This document shows positions 1-6,089 of a stretch of 8,230 nucleotides of DNA, in pieces. Location: the NCBI GenBank assembly GCA_015522765.1, contig WALR01000121.1, positions 1 to 8,230 on the forward strand, in the 5' to 3' direction. Positions within the stretch are counted from its first letter, which is position 1. Each line of letters opens with the position of its first letter. Source of the DNA: Candidatus Woesearchaeota archaeon. GTDB lineage: Archaea; Nanobdellota; Nanobdellia; Woesearchaeales; WALR01. A program made the translations under genes and the position numbers. Under the pieces are notes generated by a model. That model did not search any database and was not told the DNA's origin. It saw only the letters and a program-made list of their open reading frames with translations.

Positions 1-931
1 CTTTTATATTTCCATAGCGTATCATCGACACTATGGAAGCGGCGAATGCAGCGGTGATTCCGAGGGCATACTCAGAGAACCTCCTGAAATCATCAAGATT
101 TATGCTTATCTCCCCTATCTTAAACGGCATCCTCGCCCCCCCCGTAGCCCTTGCAGCCCCAAGCTTCTTGGTCAGGTTCTTCAGTATTACAAGCAGATTG
201 AATGAGAGGGCGAAGAGAGCAGGCGCCACAACAAGGGTTACAATAGCGATGAATATAACATAAGTAGTGTTGGTTGCGGATATCTCCTGTTTAAGATTCT
301 TTGTGTCCCTCAGATTCTTCTCAACCCTGTCAATAATTTTTGCGATATCACCTCCTCCCTTCAAGCCCTCAATTACAAGGTTAAAAGACCTCTTGACCAT
401 GGGCGAGTTGTACTTGTCAGTAAACTCCTTAAGCGCCACTTCTATATCCTCCCCTGTCATGACCTTCTTAGCGGTTAGTCTTACCTCATTTGCAAGGACA
501 CCAAACTTCGGCCTTATCGCGTCCCACAATGCCTTGTCAAGAGGCATGCCGCCGCGCAGGTTCTCTGAGACATACCTCAAGAAGTCCTGAAGCACATCCT
601 CAATCTGCTTTGTCCTCTTAAAGATTTTATAGTCATAATAGGCGTAAAGAAAGAACATGAGGGTTATTGCTGTCAGCAGGTTTATTGCTGACCACGAGAG
701 GAAGGTACTTATGACAAACACTATCCTGCTTGAATTTTCCCCTCCTATTACCGGGTACACATATACTATGTAGATGTAAGCGGTGATTGCAACCGAGAGG
801 TAAAATAAGAATCCGTAAAATGAGTAGGGCACTCTGTCTATCCCTGCCTTCAAAAGATACTTTCTTATGTGGGGCCTGAACTTTTTTGGAATGAATGCCT
901 TTCCAAATTCCTCGGAGTAAAGCAACGACAT
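1..931 (-). CDS. Type II secretion F-domain (GspF/TadC/FlaJ-type) membrane platform protein, 3' end cut by window
   Basis: Inner-membrane platform protein of a type IV filament or type II secretion-like machine; in this family it sits under the filament and couples to the ATPase. The reading frame is open for 310 codons from ATG at 931 to the window edge. Hydrophobic segments lie near residues 37-63, 69-96, 222-250 and 286-304, and the cytoplasmic T2SSF helical domain lies between the second and third. That domain carries GGMPL (127-131), an MTGEDIEVAL stretch (158-167) and KGGGDI (191-196), matching the G-x-PL / G-x-x-I-E-x-A-L / G-x-D-I pattern of the family. The protein ends in the window just after the last predicted membrane helix at IRYGNIK, so probably little is missing. 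The start is favoured by a GTGAGGG Shine-Dalgarno motif 5 bases upstream, overlapping the end of the preceding gene; the gap to that gene is 18 bases. It is not a duplicate of its neighbour at the sequence level, but both have the same domain plan. Family assignment is confident; the TadC-like versus second-half-of-FlaJ label is inferred. Confidence 0.88.
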   Translation of the reverse strand, partial: MSLLYSEEFGKAFIPKKFRPHIRKYLLKAGIDRVPYSFYGFLFYLSVAITAYIYIVYVYPVIGGENSSRIVFVISTFLSWSAINLLTAITLMFFLYAYYDYKIFKRTKQIEDVLQDFLRYVSENLRGGMPLDKALWDAIRPKFGVLANEVRLTAKKVMTGEDIEVALKEFTDKYNSPMVKRSFNLVIEGLKGGGDIAKIIDRVEKNLRDTKNLKQEISATNTTYVIFIAIVTLVVAPALFALSFNLLVILKNLTKKLGAARATGGARMPFKIGEISINLDDFRRFSEYALGITAAFAASIVSMIRYGNIK

Positions 932-936
932 ATTAT

Positions 937-948
937 CCCTCACTCTCC
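937..948 (-). promoter_or_regulatory. Ribosome binding site of the second platform gene
   Basis: GGAGAGTGAGGG on the minus strand lies 5 bases before ATG at 931 and only a couple of bases after the TGA stop of the first platform gene. This suggests translational coupling of the two platform proteins. Confidence 0.55.
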
Positions 949-949
949 A

Positions 950-1768
950 TCACAAATTCACCATCGGCCTTATTGACTTGAACATGCTTAGGAAAGTGTA
1001 TTGAATCAATGATATGAAGATAAGACTGAGGAATATAAGTGTGGAGTTCACCTGAACATTTATGAATCCCGAGATTGCGATGAACATCGTCATGCCCAAA
1101 GAGGGCAACACAATCGCCAATATAAGATAAATCAGCATGAAGGCATTCAGCTTCTTGCCGTATTCCTTTATCTCTATCACCTGTTCAGAGGTTATCTGCT
1201 GAAGAACATTGTTAAGTGAGAGTGTAACATCAGCGCCTGTCTTAAGTGTTGTTACCAGTTCTGCGAGTATAAGCTGGAATTTCTCTGAGCAGTTGTACTC
1301 CCTTGCAACCTCCAACGCCTTTTCTATAGGGGTGCCCATGTTTATGTCATCGACAATCTCCTTAAAGTATTTGGAGCATATCCCATATCCCTTTGAGGCG
1401 TCAATCAGGGAGTTGAAAAGAGGAGCCCCTGCCTGCAGTTTAACAAGCAGGTATCTCCCTGCAAAGAGGACCTCCTTGTTTATCTCCCTCTCTCTCTTCC
1501 TTATCTCGACACGCGGAGCCTGGAGAAAAAAAAGGAAAGACAAAATCCATCCTAATAAAAAGATTATTGGCAGGGCCATGAAAGAACCGTGAAACTTGCT
1601 TATGAAGAAGAACGAGATGATTAAGAGGGTTGCACCCACATAAACCGAGAGTATAAATGTCTTTTTAACGAACTCCTCGGGGCTCTCCCTCATCTTGGCC
1701 ATCTTAAGCCAACGCTTTATCTGAGGAAAGTTCCTCAAGAAGTAATACATTACATTTATCTTAATCAC
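950..1768 (-). CDS. Type II secretion F-domain (GspF/TadB/FlaJ-type) membrane platform protein
   Basis: First of two adjacent platform proteins, encoded directly after the ATPase as tadB is after tadA in Tad loci. The 272 residues contain hydrophobic segments near 37-57, 62-83, 208-235 and 241-263. The cytoplasmic T2SSF domain spans about 98-205, with GAPL (114-117), MGTPIEKALE (144-153) and TGADV (177-181), aligning with the same positions in the downstream partner. The length suits a single-domain TadB/TadC-type protein and is about half a typical archaellum FlaJ. The start is uncertain. The longest frame begins with GTG at 1768, but the only nearby Shine-Dalgarno match (AGGTGA) overlaps that codon. 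In-frame ATG at 1750 (residue 7) is preceded by this motif at a rather long spacing of about 14 bases. The gap from the ATPase stop is 30 bases, so the two are almost certainly co-transcribed. Confidence 0.88.
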   Translation of the reverse strand: MIKINVMYYFLRNFPQIKRWLKMAKMRESPEEFVKKTFILSVYVGATLLIISFFFISKFHGSFMALPIIFLLGWILSFLFFLQAPRVEIRKREREINKEVLFAGRYLLVKLQAGAPLFNSLIDASKGYGICSKYFKEIVDDINMGTPIEKALEVAREYNCSEKFQLILAELVTTLKTGADVTLSLNNVLQQITSEQVIEIKEYGKKLNAFMLIYLILAIVLPSLGMTMFIAISGFINVQVNSTLIFLSLIFISLIQYTFLSMFKSIRPMVNL

Positions 1769-1798
1769 CTGCCCTGCTTTTCAATAGGGAGACATTTA

Positions 1799-3274
1799 TT
1801 AAATCCCGCCCTTTGAGTAAACACCTTCCTTCTCCCATTTATGAACATAATACCTCCTGAAGAAACCACCTATGTCATGGACATCATTCACATTGTTCTC
1901 AACGAGCCATTTAAGAAGCTGAATCTTCTCCTTGATGTCTTCCTCTATCTTCGCCTCGTCCATGCCCGTGTAAAGAGAGAGAGTTTTATATGACTGAAGC
2001 GGCTTGTTCACCACCTCAAATGAGTCTTTCAGCACATTGTACTGCATAATTATCCTGGGCTCCCCGTCAGGCATTATCTCGGCCAGTTGCCATACCCTCC
2101 TCCTCCCCGTAACCCTGTTTCTGTTGACAACAAGGATTAGGGAGATTGCAGGGAGAAGAGCCTTTGGAACATCAATGGGCGGATTAACAAGTCTCTGTAT
2201 TGTTTCCTCAACATCGTTCGCGTGGAGTGTCGCATAAACGCTGTGCCCTGTATGCATTGCCTCAAATAAAACCTCTGCCTCCTCCTTTCTCCTTACCTCT
2301 CCCATGATTATCCTGTCAGGCCTCATCCTTAAGGAATTAACAACGAGGTCGAGCATTGTAACCTCCCCTTTTCCCTCGGGATTCGGCAGCCTGGTCTCCA
2401 TAGGCACCCAGTGAAGGTCTTTTGGGAGCACAAGCTCCCTCGTGTCCTCTATGGATATAACCCTCTGGTTAATGGGAATAAAACTTGAGGCAACATTCAG
2501 CATGGATGTCTTACCAGAGCCGGTTCCTCCTGTTATTAATACGGAAAGCTCGTTCTGGATTGCCAGCCAGAGCAGGGCTGCTGTTCTGTAATCAATCGTT
2601 TTTCCCCTTATAAAATCCGTTATCGTCCAGGGCTTTGTGGCAAACTTTCTTATTGTAATCGTGTTTCCGCTGGAGGATATGGGCTTAAGTGTGGCATTCA
2701 CCCTGTCGCCTGATAAGAGGTGGGCGTCCATTAACGGCTTAAGGTTGGTTATCTCCTTGCCCACATCCCGCCCTATCATTGTCGAATAGTGTCTTATCTT
2801 GTCCTCTGAGGGAATGATAATGTTTGTTTTCAGCCAGCCGAAGCGCTTATGATAAACCCAGACAGGCTCCTCAGCCCTGTTTATAACAATCTCCTCCAGC
2901 TGAGGGTCCTTGAGGAGCACTTCAATATCCCCGAGACCGACATTCTGCCTTATAAGCTCATTAACCAGAAGTTCCGATGTCTTGGATGTAGCATTTGGAA
3001 AGTATTTCTTCACAAGGATTAATAACTCTTCTCTCAGCTGTTCTTTTATGTCCTCTGCCTCGCCCTCCTCAGGCATGGATATCTTGCCGACGCTTACCTC
3101 TGAAACAAATTCTTCCTTTATCTTATCAAGCACTATGCTTGTGTGTTTGCTTATGTTCTTAACAGAGATGGTATAGTGCATAAAGCCGTCTTTATCCTTG
3201 AAAATGTTTATGTCTACGACCTCCTCATTAATCTGTAATTTGTAATTATCCAGTTTTACTGCATCATCTTCCAA
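1799..3274 (-). CDS. Type IV filament / type II secretion ATPase (VirB11-GspE-TadA-FlaI family)
   Basis: Cytoplasmic hexameric motor that hydrolyses ATP to drive filament assembly or secretion through the platform proteins encoded next. The 491 residues show the full set of family motifs: Walker A GGTGSGKT (249-256), Asp box ISIEDTREL (273-281), Walker B RIIMGEVR with catalytic Glu326 (321-328), and His box GHSVYATLHAND (343-354). The N-terminal domain (about 75-225) has the usual IVINRAEEPVWVYH and DRVNATLKP-like segments, preceded by an extra N-terminal part of about 70 residues often seen in archaeal members. All catalytic residues are intact, so an active enzyme is expected. The start is TTG at 3274, chosen because AGGAGGAG stands 8 bases upstream; the ATG between them is out of frame and stops after eight codons. 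It follows the 885-residue gene by 38 bases. A VirB11 or archaellum FlaI label is less likely, because the partners are two short platform proteins rather than one long FlaJ with FlaH. Confidence 0.95.
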   Translation of the reverse strand: MEDDAVKLDNYKLQINEEVVDINIFKDKDGFMHYTISVKNISKHTSIVLDKIKEEFVSEVSVGKISMPEEGEAEDIKEQLREELLILVKKYFPNATSKTSELLVNELIRQNVGLGDIEVLLKDPQLEEIVINRAEEPVWVYHKRFGWLKTNIIIPSEDKIRHYSTMIGRDVGKEITNLKPLMDAHLLSGDRVNATLKPISSSGNTITIRKFATKPWTITDFIRGKTIDYRTAALLWLAIQNELSVLITGGTGSGKTSMLNVASSFIPINQRVISIEDTRELVLPKDLHWVPMETRLPNPEGKGEVTMLDLVVNSLRMRPDRIIMGEVRRKEEAEVLFEAMHTGHSVYATLHANDVEETIQRLVNPPIDVPKALLPAISLILVVNRNRVTGRRRVWQLAEIMPDGEPRIIMQYNVLKDSFEVVNKPLQSYKTLSLYTGMDEAKIEEDIKEKIQLLKWLVENNVNDVHDIGGFFRRYYVHKWEKEGVYSKGGI

Positions 3275-3282
3275 TGTGTCAT

Positions 3283-3290
3283 CTCCTCCT
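3283..3290 (-). promoter_or_regulatory. Strong ribosome binding site that fixes the TTG start of the ATPase
   Basis: AGGAGGAG on the minus strand lies 8 bases before TTG at 3274. The ATG that overlaps its end (GAGATGACA) is in another frame and gives only eight codons (MTHWKMMQ) before a stop, so TTG is the right choice for the ATPase. No in-frame ATG occurs near the N-terminus. Confidence 0.75.
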
Positions 3291-3312
3291 TTCGCGGCTA
3301 TTATTAAGATTG

Positions 3313-5970
3313 TTAAGCAGGATTTTTATTGTCCTTTTCATGTTCTATTTTTTTGGAGAGGGAAAGCAGAGTGTCATCTATCTCAGGGATGATAACACCC
3401 AAATCATTTATCTTCTTTAGCTCTTCCATAGCCATTTTAAGCTTTCCTCTTTTGATGTAGGATTTTGCCCTCTCAATCTTTTTCATTGCGAGTATCTGTT
3501 TGGCACTTACATACCTGTTTTCCTTCTCTTTCTTAACAGGGCTCTCTGTTTCTCTTTTTTCCTCGCTCTTATTCGTCGTGGTGTGTGTTCCTCTCTTCTT
3601 CATAACACCCAATGCCTTCTTAAGAGAAGAAAGCAGAGCGTACACCCTCTCCTTATTCTTATCATCTACCTTTGCATTTTTAATGAGGTGGACTGCCTCT
3701 TTTAGTCTGCCCTCACTAATCAGACTATTCACCTGTTTCACAAGCAGATCATCCTTTTCCTTTCTGTCTCTTTCTTCTTTATCTTTCTCTTCTTTAGTGG
3801 AGTGGTGGATAAGGGGCGGGGTTTCTGACTTTTTATTCAGTGCTTTAGGGCCATGCCCCTTGTAAATGTCAAGTATGTTAGAGAACGCAATAATCTTTCT
3901 CCTGTAAAAATCAAATAAAATTTTATCCCCTATCGATTTCTCTGAAGCCTCCTTAAAAATCTTCTTTAAATGCCCAATAACCCCTTCAAGAGAACGGTAC
4001 TCCTTAGAAGCTATCATCCTTTCAATCTCGTTGCTGAGTGCAATTATATCAGACTCCATCTTGATGATATTCACCTCCTGTAAGAGCCTCAGATTCTTCC
4101 TGACGAATCCATAGGGAAGCTCCTCCATAAGCTTGGTTATGCCCTCATAACCTGGAGTGACAAGGTTGAATCTCTCCTGCTGGATGTTCTGGTGAACCTT
4201 TATCACAAGCTTCAATATCTCGTTGTACACCTTCTTTGTGGATGCCTTCTCATTCTCAAGGAATTTGGTGTCTTCTTTTAATGTTAAATCTCTTAACACC
4301 AGCAGTATCTTCTGGTGGAGCTGTGTTTTTTTATCAAGAAATCCGGAGGGAAGGGCAGAGTAAACACTGAACGCCTCAACGATGGCTTCGTTGGCTAAAT
4401 CGAGGAGCCCCTTCTTCTCGTATTCCTGGGCATTCGCTATAAGCCCTCTTATCTGCTCGCTTTTAACAGAGAGCTCCTGTGTGAGGAAGGAATCCCGCAT
4501 TGCAACCGCCTGCTTGTATACATTAAGAATGCGCTCCTGCCATTTAATCCTCTCCTCTACCAACACAGTGGGCACCCTCTTGAATATATCCTTCATTTGG
4601 TGGTATATTGCAACCACCTTGGAGAGGTTGGCGTCCCTTATGTGAATATTTGCGGCTTTAAGCAGGGAGTTAAGCTGGTTCTCATAAACCTTAAATTCTT
4701 CTCTGGCCTTCTTTTCCGAGGATAACAACAGGTAGCTGTACGCCTTTGATATATCATCTTCAAGCTTTGCCTTTTCCTCAAAAAAACCGTCGGGCAGCTC
4801 CTCAAACTCCTTTCTTATTTCTGTATACAGCTCAAATGCCTTCTTGACATTGCCGCTGTCAACCTCCCTCTTCATATCGCTGATGAGCTGGTGTATGGAG
4901 AGGGTGTTTGCCTCAACTTTAGAATGGAACAGGGAGGATTTAAGCTCGAGAAGTTTCTCTTCTGCATCCGCTACCTTTCCCTCAATGATGCTCTTCTCAT
5001 TGACAAAGCCAGGCGGGATATTCTTGGATAAATTAACCATCTGGGAGTATGCCTTCCTTGCCCTGTCTAAATCCTTCTTAATCAGAAGAGAGGAGAAAGC
5101 TGAGTACAGATTATTAATCCTCTTCACTGTTGTCCTGGCTTTTTTTGAGAATATCTCATCTGTGTTAATTGCTATGTCCTTGCTCAGTTTTATAAGGTCC
5201 TCCTTAACCTCTTTCTTCTTCTCACTAAAATCCACAGGCAGATGATTGTAATACGCCTCTATTTTCTTGTAAATAGTGTTGGCTCTGTCGAGATCCCCCT
5301 CCTTCATCGCGTCATACGCCTGTTTTAGCATTTCCGCAATGCTTGAATCTGTAGATAAGGAAAGAGGGGCCCCCTTCTCTTCGGGTGGCGTGTTGCTTAA
5401 TTCCTTAACCTGGAGATAAACCTTTCTTAAAAGAGAGAATATAATCTTTATCTCCTTATAAAGCTCTATATACACCTCCTTTGCCTTCTCAAATTCCCCC
5501 TCTTCTGTAAGGAGGAGGGCCTTATCTAGAAGCATCTTTATCCTGTTAAAATTTGATGATACCCTTTCTTTATCCTCTGCAGAAACCGATGGGGCCTCAG
5601 CTTTTGCCCTCTCATGGGCATTTCCTATCCCCCTGACTATTTTTGGATAGAGCTGTTTAGCAAGGTCGTACTCCCCGTTCTCTATGTGCTTGTGGGCTAT
5701 GTTCAGGAGCTCGTCCAACTCGCCGAGGTTATCGTTGAGGGAGGCAGTGCTTTTCTTTTCTTTCTCCCCTTCAGGATAGACAAGGAAGGGTGTGGTGAAC
5801 TTGTAATCTACTGCTATCACCCCTTCCTCCTCAAGAAAAGAGACCCATGTTTCAATTACATTGACTCCTACTCCTAATTTTTTGGCGGCTTCCTCAAAGG
5901 ATATCCTCTTCCTCTGCTTCACAAGCTCTATGAGCGTATCTACATCTGTGGTTACGACATCCTCTCCCAT
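3313..5970 (-). CDS. Winged-helix plus tandem helical-repeat protein at the head of the pilus-type operon, function unknown
   Basis: I cannot assign this 885-residue protein to a characterised family. Residues 9-66 read as a winged helix-turn-helix: helices near 11-22, 24-33 (SFEEAAKKLG) and 36-50, then a wing ending TTPFLVYP. After a short linker comes a long, charged, all-helical region with no signal peptide or membrane segment, so it should be cytoplasmic. It is built of repeats anchored on Tyr/Leu-Pro-x-Gly-Phe: LPVDF 244, IPPGF 318, LPDGF 392, VPTVL 466, LPSGF 540 and LPYGF 618, spaced 74, 74, 74, 74 and 78 residues. Two earlier, shorter units have their Tyr at 108 and 171. A Lys/Glu-rich linker (about 714-745) and a second one (about 790-822) separate two TPR-like hairpins, ISEGRLKEAVHLIKNAK (751-767) and IKRGKLKMAMEELKKI (839-854). 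ATG at 5970 has an AAGAGG motif 4 bases upstream and a promoter about 55 bases upstream. Operon position suggests an adaptor, scaffold or regulator for the ATPase/platform complex; this is inference. The frame and domain description are secure. Confidence 0.9.
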   Translation of the reverse strand: MGEDVVTTDVDTLIELVKQRKRISFEEAAKKLGVGVNVIETWVSFLEEEGVIAVDYKFTTPFLVYPEGEKEKKSTASLNDNLGELDELLNIAHKHIENGEYDLAKQLYPKIVRGIGNAHERAKAEAPSVSAEDKERVSSNFNRIKMLLDKALLLTEEGEFEKAKEVYIELYKEIKIIFSLLRKVYLQVKELSNTPPEEKGAPLSLSTDSSIAEMLKQAYDAMKEGDLDRANTIYKKIEAYYNHLPVDFSEKKKEVKEDLIKLSKDIAINTDEIFSKKARTTVKRINNLYSAFSSLLIKKDLDRARKAYSQMVNLSKNIPPGFVNEKSIIEGKVADAEEKLLELKSSLFHSKVEANTLSIHQLISDMKREVDSGNVKKAFELYTEIRKEFEELPDGFFEEKAKLEDDISKAYSYLLLSSEKKAREEFKVYENQLNSLLKAANIHIRDANLSKVVAIYHQMKDIFKRVPTVLVEERIKWQERILNVYKQAVAMRDSFLTQELSVKSEQIRGLIANAQEYEKKGLLDLANEAIVEAFSVYSALPSGFLDKKTQLHQKILLVLRDLTLKEDTKFLENEKASTKKVYNEILKLVIKVHQNIQQERFNLVTPGYEGITKLMEELPYGFVRKNLRLLQEVNIIKMESDIIALSNEIERMIASKEYRSLEGVIGHLKKIFKEASEKSIGDKILFDFYRRKIIAFSNILDIYKGHGPKALNKKSETPPLIHHSTKEEKDKEERDRKEKDDLLVKQVNSLISEGRLKEAVHLIKNAKVDDKNKERVYALLSSLKKALGVMKKRGTHTTTNKSEEKRETESPVKKEKENRYVSAKQILAMKKIERAKSYIKRGKLKMAMEELKKINDLGVIIPEIDDTLLSLSKKIEHEKDNKNPA
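4033..5307 (-). repeat. Protein-level tandem repeat array, about 74 residues per unit
   Basis: Within the 885-residue protein, residues 222-646 form six units. Each has a G/K-x-D/N-L-x-x-A helix, a Tyr-x-x-Ile/Met motif and, ten residues after the Tyr, an L/I-P-x-G/D-F turn, followed by an E-K-x-x-L-type helix. Units start near residues 222, 296, 370, 444, 518 and 596. The fourth has the degenerate turn VPTVL, and the fifth has Ile in place of the Tyr. The units differ strongly at the DNA level, so this is an old protein repeat and not a recent DNA duplication. Confidence 0.8.
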
Positions 5971-5974
5971 TTTT

Positions 5975-5980
5975 CCTCTT
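5975..5980 (-). promoter_or_regulatory. Ribosome binding site of the 885-residue gene
   Basis: AAGAGG on the minus strand lies 4 bases before ATG at 5970. It supports this start and shows that a leadered transcript is expected, in line with the predicted transcription start near 6002. Confidence 0.55.
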
Positions 5981-6024
5981 TTTATAATATCTTATAACTC
6001 TTATTATGTCCTTGCATCCCATTA

Positions 6025-6040
6025 TTTATAAAGGTTTTGT
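6025..6040 (-). promoter_or_regulatory. Archaeal BRE/TATA promoter for the filament operon
   Basis: On the minus strand the sequence reads ACAAAACC (BRE-like, 6040-6033) followed by TTTATAAA (TATA box, 6032-6025). With the usual archaeal distance of about 25-27 bases, transcription would begin near 6002. That leaves a leader of about 30 bases before ATG at 5970, which includes the AAGAGG ribosome binding site. A second AT-rich stretch (TTATAAGATATTATAAAA, about 5999-5982) lies too close to the start codon and lacks a BRE-like flank. No operator-like inverted repeat is evident around the box other than the TATA palindrome itself. Confidence 0.65.
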
Positions 6041-6089
6041 AATCAGTCAGGGACAAGCAAAGCGTGAGCAGTTGAACATTAAAACACCC

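Larger units (their letters stand above)
5971..6089 (-). other. Intergenic region between the surface-protein gene and the filament operon
   Basis: These 119 bases separate two same-strand genes and hold the promoter and ribosome binding site of the operon. On the minus strand, just after the surface-protein stop, there is only a weak T-run (GGGTGTTTTAATG). No stem-loop terminator is apparent by eye, so read-through from the upstream gene is possible. An ATG at about 6079 (minus) opens only a ten-codon frame, which I do not call. Confidence 0.6.

Noticed and set aside
33..590. Two plus-strand open frames (33-263 and 267-590)
   Set aside because: They are antisense to the second platform gene, whose minus-strand frame is open across the whole stretch and has clear family motifs.
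1209..1592. Plus-strand open frame of 127 codons
   Set aside because: Antisense shadow of the first platform protein; Ser-rich composition with no domain signal.
4844..5245. Plus-strand open frame of 133 codons, and similar ones at 3500-3865, 4382-4645 and 5614-5877
   Set aside because: All lie opposite the 885-residue gene; their composition is the complement of its Lys/Glu-rich helices and no ribosome binding site precedes them.
6050..6079. Ten-codon frame just after the surface-protein gene
   Set aside because: Too short, no convincing ribosome binding site, and it ends close to the promoter.
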